Below are positions 35,212 to 43,082 of a stretch of 64,000 bases of DNA, one piece after another. The stretch is from NCBI RefSeq assembly GCF_037997115.1, contig NZ_CP150484.1, positions 3,620,328-3,684,327 on the forward strand. The letters run 5' to 3'. The notes under the pieces are model-generated. The model saw only the letters and a program-made list of their open reading frames with translations. It was not told where the DNA came from and searched no databases. Source of the DNA: Amycolatopsis coloradensis (lineage in GTDB: Bacteria > Actinomycetota > Actinomycetes > Mycobacteriales > Pseudonocardiaceae). The position numbers were made by a program, and so were the translations under genes. Each line of letters opens with the position of its first letter. Positions within the stretch are counted from its first letter, which is position 1.

Positions 35212-35415
35212 TCAGCGGCGCCGGGGCGGGCGGTTGATGGTGGCGACCTTGGCGCGGCCGCGTTCGACGTCCTGGCGGCCGGTGTAGCGGCCCAGGTGGT
35301 CGACGGTGGTGGTGTGGCTGACGCCGGTCGGCAGGCCGTCCGGGCCGATCAGGACGACGTTGATCGTGTCGCCGGGCTGGACAATGCCGGACATGTCGCC
35401 GATCGTGCGGGTCAC
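35212..35415 (-). CDS. Small beta-rich protein of unknown function
   Basis: 67 residues from GTG 35415, overlapping the SsgA-like gene's stop by 4 bases. TINVVLIGPDGLPTGVSHTT suggests a small beta domain. The C-terminus is very basic, so nucleic-acid contact is possible. Confidence 0.6.
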   Translation of the reverse strand: MTRTIGDMSGIVQPGDTINVVLIGPDGLPTGVSHTTTVDHLGRYTGRQDVERGRAKVATINRPPRRR

Positions 35416-35834
35416 GCGTCCTCACCCGCCAGCAGCGCCAACTCGACGTCGAGGTCGAGGACTTCGCTGCCCTCCGGCACGAGCTGTTCGGCCTCGTCCA
35501 GCAGCCGGTCGACGTCGGCGCGCGGCAGGCGCAGGATCGCGTGCCCGGACGGGGAATCCAGCTCCACCAGCACGTGCGAGCCGTGCGCGGTGATCTGGAC
35601 GTCGCCGTCGCCGACCGGGTCGAGCGTCGCCCCGCCGGCCACCATCGCGTCGGTGAGCAGGGACCGGGCGAACACCCACGGCACCCAGTTGTCGTCGCCG
35701 GTGCGCACGGTCAGCGTGACCGCCCACGGGTCATCGACATCGAAAGCAAGATTCGCGCGGGTGGTGGCCAGGACCATCTCCAGGTCCATCGCCATCACCT
35801 CAGCCCACGTGGGGACCATCGCGATCGGTAGCAT
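35412..35834 (-). CDS. SsgA-like protein (sporulation/cell-division regulator family)
   Basis: 140 residues from ATG 35834 with GGAAGGG upstream. The SsgA-family pattern is visible: FDVDDPWAVTLTVRTGDDN, WVFARSLLTDAM, then GDVQITAHG and LDSPSGHAIL, ending LVPEGSEVLDLDVELA. SsgA-like proteins steer septum placement during sporulation in actinomycetes. On a mobile element it might adjust division during spread. Confidence 0.75.
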   Translation of the reverse strand: MLPIAMVPTWAEVMAMDLEMVLATTRANLAFDVDDPWAVTLTVRTGDDNWVPWVFARSLLTDAMVAGGATLDPVGDGDVQITAHGSHVLVELDSPSGHAILRLPRADVDRLLDEAEQLVPEGSEVLDLDVELALLAGEDA

Positions 35835-35996
35835 GGGAAACCCTTCCTGTTGATGGCCGCCCTGCTGGGCGGCGTGGGTTGGTGGGAAGGCCCGGCCCGG
35901 TGGCGCGTTCTTGGCGGGATGAACCACCGGGCCGGGACCCTGTTCAGCGGGCGGACACGTTGCCGGGTGTGCCGTTCGCTGTGCGGCGAGTTCCGG

Positions 35997-36197
35997 CTAG
36001 CTGTCGAGGATTCGGCTGGTGATGATCCGGCGGCACGTCCCGCTTCCGCAGTGGCCGTATCCGGCGTGGAGCCTCTTGCCCTTGCGGCCACAGCCGCCGT
36101 AGCAGACCTTCCGCGACGTGGCGCCCGGATCCACCGGCTTGCTCCGGTCCTTCGCGACGAAGTCGGCGGCCTTGTCCAGCGTGCTGAAGAGACCCAT
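35997..36197 (-). CDS. Small cysteine-rich protein
   Basis: 66 residues from ATG 36197 after AGGAGGAATC. CYGGCGRKGKRLHAGYGHCG then SGTCRR gives four cysteines in zinc-ribbon-like spacing. No family recognised. Confidence 0.65.
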   Translation of the reverse strand: MGLFSTLDKAADFVAKDRSKPVDPGATSRKVCYGGCGRKGKRLHAGYGHCGSGTCRRIITSRILDS

Positions 36198-36313
36198 GGC
36201 GATTCCTCCTGTACTCGATGTGGGTTGGTGGTGGTGTTTCTCCCGGGGCGCGGCGCGTTCGTGGCGGGATGAACCGCGCCCCAGAGGTGGTGGTGCGACT
36301 ACGTTCGGTGTGA

Positions 36314-36505
36314 TCAGCCGTGGGGTACGGGCGAGTCGTACTCGTCTCGGGTGGCTCCGCAGCGGCATTCCCAGCGGACGATGGTGGGAGTGATCTGCGA
36401 CCCGCCGTCGAGGGTGTGCACGTGTTTCGGGTCGTCGGCGTAGGAATTGATCGACACGGGTGAGCGGTCGGGCTTGGTCCAGTTGTTCTTGAACTTTCCG
36501 GGCAT
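36314..36505 (-). CDS. Small protein of unknown function
   Basis: 63 residues from ATG 36505 with AAAGGAGGG upstream. It ends with a WECRCGATRDEYDSP segment. No family recognised. Confidence 0.6.
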   Translation of the reverse strand: MPGKFKNNWTKPDRSPVSINSYADDPKHVHTLDGGSQITPTIVRWECRCGATRDEYDSPVPHG

Positions 36506-36552
36506 GGCGCCCTCCTTTCAGGGCAGGGATTGCTGGCTGGAACGGTGTTGGT

Positions 36553-37059
36553 TCAGCGGCCGACGCCGGTGGCGCGCACGGCGTCGGCGAGGATGTCGGC
36601 GTGGTCGAACGCGAACCGGCCACTGCGGGCCATCTGGACGGCGACGTCGAGCGGAATCCAGGACGCGGCGGCAGCGTCGTCGGCGGCGACCGGGGCGGGC
36701 ATCGTCGGCAGCACCGCGGTGTAGGCGACACCGACGTAGCGGCCGCGTGGGTCCCGGTCCGGGGTGTCGTAGACGTCGACCAGCCGGAGCGGGATCCGGC
36801 CGAGGTCAAGGCCGGTTTCCTCGACCGCTTCACGTTTCGCGGCCGCCAGCGCGGTCTCCCCGGCGTCGACGTGCCCGCCCGGGAACGCGGCCTTGCCCTG
36901 GTGCGGGTCCCAGCCGCGTTCGATCAGCAGCACGTGCGGCACACCGTTGCGGTGGGCGAACAACACCACATCGGCCGCGTAGAAGACCGGTGCGCGGCGG
37001 TCGAGCCGGGTCGCGACCCGACCGGCCAGCGCGGCTGCCCAGTACCTCATCCTCGCCAT
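36553..37059 (-). CDS. Nudix hydrolase
   Basis: 168 residues from ATG 37059 (AAGGAG upstream). The Nudix box is complete, starting GGHVDAGETALAAAKREAVE and ending ETGLDLG, with the GxxxxxEx7REUxEExGU pattern. It hydrolyses a nucleoside-diphosphate-linked compound. Nudix genes recur in AICEs between transfer and regulator genes; the substrate is unknown. Confidence 0.88.
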   Translation of the reverse strand: MARMRYWAAALAGRVATRLDRRAPVFYAADVVLFAHRNGVPHVLLIERGWDPHQGKAAFPGGHVDAGETALAAAKREAVEETGLDLGRIPLRLVDVYDTPDRDPRGRYVGVAYTAVLPTMPAPVAADDAAAASWIPLDVAVQMARSGRFAFDHADILADAVRATGVGR

Positions 37060-37138
37060 GATCTGACTCCTTCCATAGTGGACAGTGCGGATTGCTGTGT
37101 TGCGGGGCCGGATCAGGCTCCGACCGGGGACGGCGATG

Positions 37139-37393
37139 TCAGAGTCGACCCGCTTGCCGCAAGACCCAGGAGACGAACTTGGCCTGGGCACTGGGGTTTC
37201 GTGAGCCGAGGAAGCCTTGGCGGCTCTTGGTGATGTCGGCGGGACCGAGTCCGGCGTCGTAGGAGTCCGTGATGCTGTTCATCGCCATCACGACCTGGTG
37301 CAGCCCCATCCCGGTCTTGGTGATTCCTTCCCGGACGGCCTTGTGGTTACTGTCGAAAACCGGTCGCACGATGTCCTCCTGGTTGTTGGTCAA
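37139..37393 (-). CDS. Small protein of unknown function
   Basis: 84 residues from ATG 37393, with AGGAGG upstream. Helical and polar (TKTGMGLHQVVMAMNSITDS). No family recognised. Confidence 0.6.
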   Translation of the reverse strand: MTNNQEDIVRPVFDSNHKAVREGITKTGMGLHQVVMAMNSITDSYDAGLGPADITKSRQGFLGSRNPSAQAKFVSWVLRQAGRL

Positions 37394-37419
37394 GGGAGAA
37401 GAGCTGGCAGGGATGGGGT

Positions 37420-37923
37420 TCAGCGATTGGTGCGCCGGTAGGCGTCGGCGATCGCGGTGGCGGTGCGGACCACGCGGTCGGTGTAGCCGCGCTGGTGGAG
37501 GTGTGTGGCCAGCGAGTCCAGGACGGCGGCCCGGCCGGCGAGGCTGCCCGGCTTGGCGTAAGTGCTGAGCAGGTAGACCGTCCAGTTGTCGGCCTCCAGC
37601 CCGTACCCGCCGAACCGGTAGCTGCGGCCGTGGTCGGCGGCGTGTTCAGCGGTGGCGACCATCCCGGCCAGATCAGCGACCCACAGGTGCCCTTGGATCC
37701 GGTCCTGGACTGCGCTGTCGTCCAGCAGCCGGGAGCCGAGCGGGACCAGCTCCGCCAGGTAGTGCTCTTCACCTGCCAGCCAGTTCAGCGCGGCGATCCG
37801 GTCGCATCCGGTGCTGGCCCCGGGCAGGTAGTCCGTGGTGATCCGGCTGGATCGGCGGTCAGCGTCCCGGTAGGCGCGGGTCGCGGCCCGGATCGGTTCG
37901 TCGCGACGGAAACGGAGTCGCAT
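37420..37923 (-). CDS. Protein of unknown function
   Basis: 167 residues from ATG 37923, which overlaps the upstream stop by one base (TGATG). It contains NWLAGEEHYLAELVPLGSRL and RSYRFGGYGLEADNWTVYLL. No family recognised; no membrane segments. Confidence 0.6.
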   Translation of the reverse strand: MRLRFRRDEPIRAATRAYRDADRRSSRITTDYLPGASTGCDRIAALNWLAGEEHYLAELVPLGSRLLDDSAVQDRIQGHLWVADLAGMVATAEHAADHGRSYRFGGYGLEADNWTVYLLSTYAKPGSLAGRAAVLDSLATHLHQRGYTDRVVRTATAIADAYRRTNR

Positions 37924-38639
37924 CACGCCACCGCCCGTCCAGCCGTGGCGGGCACCGTGGCCCCGGCCAGCAGCCCGACCACGTAGGACACGAACGCCTT
38001 CTGGGCACAGGGGTGCACCTGGTCGGTCTGAGGATCGCGCAGCGTGGTCCGCAGCCACAGCGTGAGCCGCGCGACCGACCAGCCCTGACGGCGTCGCTTC
38101 GCGATCGCGTCCACCAGCTTTTCGACGAACACCGCCCGCACCCGGGGTGCGCGGGTCGCGGCCTGCCGCGCCACCTGGTTCGGCACCACCGCGAGCACCG
38201 TCGACACCGGGCGCTGGGACCGCGTCCGGCGGGCCGTGGCCTCGTCGGCCTCGTGCCGGGCCAGCGCCCGGACCTGCGAGGCGACGTCCTGGTAGACCCG
38301 GGCGCGGCGGCGCATCACCGGCTCCGACGTGCCCTTGAGCAGGACGCGGGCGTTCGCGGTCAGCTGGCCGGCCAGCCGCTCGAACCGGCGCACCACCAGC
38401 GCCTCGACATCGCCGTCGCGCAGCGGCACCACCAGCGGGTTGCCCGCGGCCTGCTCCACCTCGACCTCGACCAGCGCCGCCAGCTGGGCGGCCACGTCCC
38501 GGTAGACCGTCGAGCGCAGCGCCACGACCTCGCCGGGCAGCCCGGAGGCCTCCAACACGGTCGCGTTGCGGGTCAGCAGGGCGGCCAGGTCACGGAACCG
38601 GGCGGTGATCGTGGTGGCCGGGTCGGCGTATCCAGGCAT
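37923..38639 (-). CDS. Helical protein of unknown function
   Basis: 238 residues, almost fully helical and Ala/Arg/Val rich, with two similar halves (RFRDLAALLTRNATVLEASG and RFERLAGQLTANARVLLKGT), suggesting an internal duplication. No family recognised. Start ATG 38639. Confidence 0.6.
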   Translation of the reverse strand: MPGYADPATTITARFRDLAALLTRNATVLEASGLPGEVVALRSTVYRDVAAQLAALVEVEVEQAAGNPLVVPLRDGDVEALVVRRFERLAGQLTANARVLLKGTSEPVMRRRARVYQDVASQVRALARHEADEATARRTRSQRPVSTVLAVVPNQVARQAATRAPRVRAVFVEKLVDAIAKRRRQGWSVARLTLWLRTTLRDPQTDQVHPCAQKAFVSYVVGLLAGATVPATAGRAVA

Positions 38640-38703
38640 GGCGGTACCTCCACAACAATGCGAGAAAGCGAGAAATAGCGGGAAAAGTGAGCGGAAAGTC
38701 AGC

Positions 38704-38901
38704 TCAGAAGCTCGTGCGGCGAACGGTCACCAGCAGCGGGATCAGCCGCATGGCCTGCACACCGTGCGGACCGGAAATCTGGGAGCGGAGCGCGGTCTCC
38801 GTGGCCTCCAGCCACTCCCGGCACCGCGACGCCGGGGCACTCTTCGGCGGCATCGACGCGAACAGACCAGCGAACGCGGCCGGAACGAACAGGCGGCCCA
38901 T
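38704..38901 (-). CDS. Small protein of unknown function
   Basis: 65 residues from ATG 38901 overlapping the upstream TGA. Hydrophobic start (MGRLFVPAAFAGLFASMPPK). No family recognised. Confidence 0.55.
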   Translation of the reverse strand: MGRLFVPAAFAGLFASMPPKSAPASRCREWLEATETALRSQISGPHGVQAMRLIPLLVTVRRTSF

Positions 38902-39161
38902 CACGCCACCTCGCCGAAGTCGTACAGCTCGACGGCCGACGTCGACATGCCCCGGTTAGCGAGCGGGAGCGGGATCACCGGCGCCGGGGTAATCGCCACC
39001 TCGAACTCCGCCAGCGAACGCGTCTCGAAGTCGAACTCAGGCAGGTCGAACACCTCATACCCCCAGCCCGCCGGGGCAAAGGAATCCATCGCCAACGCGT
39101 CGTAGTCCAGGCCATCCGCCGCGGCCTCGATCTGGCGGCGGGTCGGTCGTGCAGTCCTCAT
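38901..39161 (-). CDS. Small acidic protein, first gene of the leftward operon
   Basis: 86 residues from ATG 39161 (AAGGGAA upstream). It contains GWGYEVFDLPEFDFETRSLA and ends ELYDFGEVA, rather acidic. No family recognised. It faces the GntR-type gene across a shared 115-base control region. Confidence 0.6.
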   Translation of the reverse strand: MRTARPTRRQIEAAADGLDYDALAMDSFAPAGWGYEVFDLPEFDFETRSLAEFEVAITPAPVIPLPLANRGMSTSAVELYDFGEVA

Positions 39162-39196
39162 CGGAAGTTCCCTTCGTCGTACTGACATAAAGCAGA

Positions 39197-39242
39197 TTAG
39201 AGCGATATATAGCAGTTGTCTCTAGACCGTTAGAGTGATCTA
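39197..39242. promoter_or_regulatory. Repeated operator-like sites between the leftward operon and the GntR gene
   Basis: TTAGAGCGATATA (39197-39209) and TTAGAGTGATCTA (39230-39242) are 13-bp direct repeats with two differences, 33 bases apart start to start, about three helical turns. They lie in the divergent promoter of the transfer operon and the GntR regulator, the expected place for a KorSA-type repressor to bind. Confidence 0.6.
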
Positions 39243-39276
39243 GGTCGGTATGGGTCGGTCCAGATAGGATGTGCGC

Positions 39277-39606
39277 ATGACCGCCAAGTACGAGCAATTC
39301 GCGGAGACGATCCGGCGCAGGATTCGCAGCGGTGAGCTGCAACCTGGCGAAATGCTGCCTGGCTACCGCGTCCTCGCGGAGCAGGTGGAGGGGTTCTCGA
39401 CAGGGACTGTGCAAAAGGCCTTACAGGTCCTGTCGAGTGAGGGCTGGCTGTCGGCGACCCCTGCCGTTGGCTATTTCGTCAACGAGCCCCCGTCAGGGAC
39501 TCAGGACGCCGTGGACATCGCGAGCGAGCTAGCCGCTCTCAAGGTGATGGTCGGCGAGTTGGCTGAGCGCGTCGGACGACTCGAAGCTGGTGCTACCCAT
39601 TCCTGA
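39277..39606 (+). CDS. GntR-family regulator of the element
   Basis: 109 residues from ATG 39277. The winged HTH starts YEQFAETIRRRIRSGELQPG and continues LPGYRVLAEQVEGFSTGTVQ, the GntR pattern. There is only a short C-terminal coiled coil (ELAALKVMVGELAERVGRLE) and no ligand domain. Such short GntR proteins (KorSA-like) repress AICE transfer genes. It is divergent from the operon it probably controls. Confidence 0.85.
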   Translation: MTAKYEQFAETIRRRIRSGELQPGEMLPGYRVLAEQVEGFSTGTVQKALQVLSSEGWLSATPAVGYFVNEPPSGTQDAVDIASELAALKVMVGELAERVGRLEAGATHS

Positions 39607-39799
39607 GCGAGCGGAAGAAAGTGACCAGGGAGTCGATCACGCCTTCCCCGCCGTCAATGGCGTCGTTGGCGACGTCTGCGGACTCCCCGGGCGCTTTGAG
39701 AACCATCATGATGACCGCGCCGATGATCGCCGCGATAACGAGCTTCTTGAGGATTCCGGCGCCGGTCTTGAAGTTGAAGGGGTTGTTCTTGCTGGACAT
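39593..39799 (-). CDS. Small single-span membrane protein
   Basis: 68 residues from ATG 39799 (AGGAGGCGG upstream), with one helix at about 18-36 (LKKLVIAAIIGAVIMMVL). It overlaps the GntR gene end by 14 bases on the opposite strand. Function unknown. Confidence 0.65.
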   Translation of the reverse strand: MSSKNNPFNFKTGAGILKKLVIAAIIGAVIMMVLKAPGESADVANDAIDGGEGVIDSLVTFFRSLRNG

Positions 39800-39866
39800 G
39801 TCCGCCTCCTGGCGATTCGGTTGGAGTTCGTTGCTTGCTGTCTGGAATCAGCTTCGCGAACTGCGT

Positions 39867-39956
39867 CACATGTCGGTGACCTCCGACACATGTCAGTGAC
39901 ACTGGGCCGACAATCCCAACCGACAACGCCGACAAGTACCGACAACGCCGACAAGC
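39867..39956. repeat. Two sets of direct repeats upstream of the HTH-kinase gene
   Basis: CACATGTCGGTGAC at 39867-39880 recurs at 39887-39900 with one change, 20 bases apart. A 19-bp unit at 39919-39937 is repeated in tandem at 39938-39956 with one change. Both lie in the leader of the rightward cargo operon, so they are likely regulatory sites, perhaps for the HTH domain encoded just downstream. Confidence 0.6.
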
Positions 39957-39990
39957 AGTGCCACCTGTCAGGGTCGAGGAGTGAGGATCG

Positions 39991-41067
39991 ATGACTCAGC
40001 AACGGGAAACCGTGCTGGTTGCGCAGCAAGAACTGGGTCGCGTGCTAGCACATTGGCGCGGCTCTGCTGGCCACGGCCAACACGGCCTGGTCGACTTGCT
40101 CAAGCGGGCCGTTCACGACGGCAAGGCGCCGGGCGTGCACCCCTACACCCGATCCTCGCTGGCCAATTTCGAAGCAGGGCGCCAGCGGCCGGACCGACTC
40201 TTCTGCGAGTGGGCCGATGTGACGCTCAAGGCGGGAGGACAGATCTTGCTGGCATATGAGGCGATGGAACAGGCCGTCGCGACGTTGCACGAACGCTCAC
40301 GGCCGGCCGCAACGGCCACCGCGACCGAGTGGCGCCGGGCGGATCACCACGTGGCGCAAGCGCCAGTCGTATCACCGTTAGACGACGTTATTCTCAACGC
40401 GTTCGCGGGCTCCGAAACGTCCGGATCAGACGACATGCTGGAGGGTCGGGTGCTGGCTGCGCATCACTCCGCTGCCGAGCAGGACAACGGCCTATCCGTG
40501 GTGGTCGTTGGCGGGTTCGCGGGCTCGGGAAAGTCAGAGTTTGCGCGGTTCCTGTCGGCGGCGGCGCGATGGGCGCGACTGAATAAGGACACGATCACGC
40601 GCCCGGTTGTCGAACAGCTTCTCATCGCGCTCGGTAGCGACCGTCACGATCGACATTCCGACCTGTACCTCACGAAGGTCAGGCCATGCGAATATCGCGC
40701 GCTCATGGACGCGGCCATGGAGAACCTCGACGCAGGGGTCTCGGTGGTACTCGACGCGCCGTTCATCCGGGAGCTGTCCGACGAGGCGTGGATGACCCGG
40801 CTGACCAACAACTGCAAGGCGCGTGGGGCCAAGCTGTCGGTGGTCTGGGTGCGCTGCGACGTCGAGTCGATGTACGACTACCTGTCGTACCGAGGCGCTG
40901 CGCGCGACGACTGGAAACTCTCGAACTGGCAGGACTACATCGCTACGATCGACCCCGACTTCCGACCCGCCGTCCCGCACTACCTGGTGGACAACCGGCT
41001 GAACGCGGCCACCACCCTGGTCGAGCAGGCTGACCGGATCGTGAAGGCGATGCGTCATGGCGAATAG
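39991..41067 (+). CDS. HTH-domain P-loop kinase
   Basis: 358 residues. The N-terminal 90 residues look like an XRE-type HTH (YTRSSLANFEAGRQRPDRLF). A linker leads to a P-loop kinase domain with GGFAGSGKSEF (about 174-184), resembling AAA_33/zeta-toxin-like kinases, then VVLDAPFIRE. It could phosphorylate a small molecule and regulate its own operon through the repeats upstream. It overlaps the next kinase gene by 11 bases. Confidence 0.75.
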   Translation: MTQQRETVLVAQQELGRVLAHWRGSAGHGQHGLVDLLKRAVHDGKAPGVHPYTRSSLANFEAGRQRPDRLFCEWADVTLKAGGQILLAYEAMEQAVATLHERSRPAATATATEWRRADHHVAQAPVVSPLDDVILNAFAGSETSGSDDMLEGRVLAAHHSAAEQDNGLSVVVVGGFAGSGKSEFARFLSAAARWARLNKDTITRPVVEQLLIALGSDRHDRHSDLYLTKVRPCEYRALMDAAMENLDAGVSVVLDAPFIRELSDEAWMTRLTNNCKARGAKLSVVWVRCDVESMYDYLSYRGAARDDWKLSNWQDYIATIDPDFRPAVPHYLVDNRLNAATTLVEQADRIVKAMRHGE

Positions 41068-41605
41068 CCGTGGCGTCCTGCTCTACGGTCCGCCGGCCGC
41101 GGGGAAGGACACCATCACGGAGCAGCTGCTCACGATCGGCCCATACACCCATTTCCAACGACTCAAGGTCGGATCGGGACGGACCAGCGGCTACCGCATG
41201 GGCACGTCCGAGCAGCTGACGGCGCTGCGTGAACGCGGACAGGTCATCTACGAAAACCAGCGCTATGACGCGACCTACGTCATCGACCGGGAAGAGCTGG
41301 ACACCATCGTGCGCAAGCACGAGCGGGTTCCGGTGCTTCACGTCGGCCAGGTCGACGCCGTCCACGCGGTATGCAGTAGCTACCCGCTGACGTGGACGAT
41401 CGTGATGGTGTTCTGCCCACGGGGGGAAGCGGAGAAGCGGCTCATCGGGCGGAACGACGCGCGGATCGTCGAGCGCCTGGCGGTGTGGGACGACACGCTC
41501 GCCGAAGCTGACCCGACGCTGTTCGACCTGGTCTTGAACACCGCCGCATTCGAGCCCGCACACGCGGCCGGTCTGATCGATTGGTGCCAGCGCCACCGTC
41601 GATAG
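41057..41605 (+). CDS. Guanylate-kinase-like P-loop kinase
   Basis: 182 residues. GVLLYGPPAAGKDTIT (Walker A at about 11-19), FQRLKVGSGRTSGYRM and RGQVIYENQRYDATYVID follow the guanylate kinase plan in variant form. The usual nucleotide-binding SxR segment is altered, so a different phosphoacceptor is possible. It is coupled to the HTH-kinase by overlap and lies 63 bases before the dehydrogenase gene. Confidence 0.75.
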   Translation: MANSRGVLLYGPPAAGKDTITEQLLTIGPYTHFQRLKVGSGRTSGYRMGTSEQLTALRERGQVIYENQRYDATYVIDREELDTIVRKHERVPVLHVGQVDAVHAVCSSYPLTWTIVMVFCPRGEAEKRLIGRNDARIVERLAVWDDTLAEADPTLFDLVLNTAAFEPAHAAGLIDWCQRHRR

Positions 41606-41668
41606 TCCACTCCCAACACCATCACACGCCCCAATTTCCCTTCCGTCACAAGGAAAGGTGAGTTTCGC

Positions 41669-42598
41669 ATGCCTAAGATCCTCGCGAGCTGCGAACCCGA
41701 CGATCGGACGGTCGTCGACCTTCTGCGTTGCTTCGACGGTGTCGAAGTCTTGCTCTACGACCCGAACGAATCTGCCCTGACCACAGTGCAGCAGCATGCC
41801 GACATTCTCGTGGTCCCTTTCCGGGGCAGCCATCGGCCAATTCCGCTGCTCGCGCAGCTACCTCACCTGCAGATGGTGCAGCTGCTGTCCGCCGGAACCG
41901 ACGAGTGGGCGCCACACGTCCCCGGCGATGTGGTTCTCGCCAGCGCGCGGGGCGGTCACGCGCATTCCGTCTCCGAGTGGGTCCTGTCCGCGGTGCTCTG
42001 CCTATATCGCGGCTGGCCCGCCCTGTTGGACTACCAGCGCACGGGAGTGTGGGCGCACCGCAAGGTCGACCCGGAGACGGTCGCCGGAAAGCGGGTCCTC
42101 GTCATCGGCGCCGGCCACATCGGCACCGCCTCAGCCGAGCGACTTCGCAAACTCGACGCCACCGCCACACTGGTCGCAAGTACCGCACGGGACGGGGTCC
42201 ACGGCGCTGCAGACATCCCGAACCTGATCAGCGACCACGACATCATCGTTATCGCGGCGCCACTCACCCCCGAGACACGCCGCCTAGTTGACCAGGACTT
42301 CCTGGCGGCAATGCCCGACGGCGCGCTGCTGATCAATGCCGGACGTGGCGAGATCGTCCACACCGACGCGCTTATGGCCGAGTTGCAGAGCGGGCGACTG
42401 CGCGCGGCGCTGGACGTCACCGACCCCGAACCCCTGCCAGCGGGTCACCCACTCTTTACCTGCCCCGGCGTCATCATCAGCCCGCACATGTCAAAGAACG
42501 TCCCTGGCACTGCACAACGTTGCTGCGAGGTCGCCGTCCAGCAGATCGCGACCTTCATCGAGGGCGGCGTGCCGTCGAACATCGAACGACGCCGCTGA
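41669..42598 (+). CDS. D-isomer 2-hydroxyacid dehydrogenase
   Basis: 309 residues. The NAD site is VLVIGAGHIGTASAERLR (147-152). Catalytic arginine is in LINAGRGEIV, the acidic partner in DPEPLP, and histidine in SPHMS. It belongs with NAD(P)-dependent D-2-hydroxyacid and phosphoglycerate dehydrogenase-like enzymes. Its role beside two kinases is unknown; together they could make or remove a phosphorylated hydroxyacid. Confidence 0.88.
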   Translation: MPKILASCEPDDRTVVDLLRCFDGVEVLLYDPNESALTTVQQHADILVVPFRGSHRPIPLLAQLPHLQMVQLLSAGTDEWAPHVPGDVVLASARGGHAHSVSEWVLSAVLCLYRGWPALLDYQRTGVWAHRKVDPETVAGKRVLVIGAGHIGTASAERLRKLDATATLVASTARDGVHGAADIPNLISDHDIIVIAAPLTPETRRLVDQDFLAAMPDGALLINAGRGEIVHTDALMAELQSGRLRAALDVTDPEPLPAGHPLFTCPGVIISPHMSKNVPGTAQRCCEVAVQQIATFIEGGVPSNIERRR

Positions 42599-42686
42599 GC
42601 ACTGTTTGTGCAGATACTGCCAATCTTTTGGCTCAAGGAGCTAGCCCCGCAAGGCAGCCCAGGTCACAGGATGCATAATCGAACAC

Positions 42687-42980
42687 ATGTCCGACTCGGT
42701 GAGGCCTGCTGGCGAGACCCCCTACGTGCACGCGGTCGAGCCACCCAAGCCGGTGTGGGTCGACTTGCGGGCGGTCTTCCCGGTCGGCGCCCCGCGCGGA
42801 GCGGTCCCTGAAGGGCTTGACCTGACCGGGACCGTGCCCGGGACGCTGAGCACGTGGGCGGCTACGGTCACCGGGCATTGGGTCGGATGGGTCACCTTCC
42901 CCCTGGGCACGCCCGGCGAGGGGGCCACCTGGCACCACCAGTGGGTCCTGTCGGATGCATTGAACCCACAGTCCGACTGA
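42687..42980 (+). CDS. Small protein of unknown function
   Basis: 97 residues from ATG 42687. It has WVDLRAVFPVGAPRGAVPEG and HWVGWVTFPLGTPGEGATWH. There is no clear ribosome site. Unrecognised; it may belong to the dehydrogenase cassette. Confidence 0.5.
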   Translation: MSDSVRPAGETPYVHAVEPPKPVWVDLRAVFPVGAPRGAVPEGLDLTGTVPGTLSTWAATVTGHWVGWVTFPLGTPGEGATWHHQWVLSDALNPQSD

Positions 42981-43082
42981 CGGTCAGGGTGCAGCCGACT
43001 GCTACTGGGTTCTTTCAAGACGTAACAGCTTGCCTTCGGCTGACGTCTCCTTCTTGGGGGCATGGAGCTAGGGGAGGACGCT

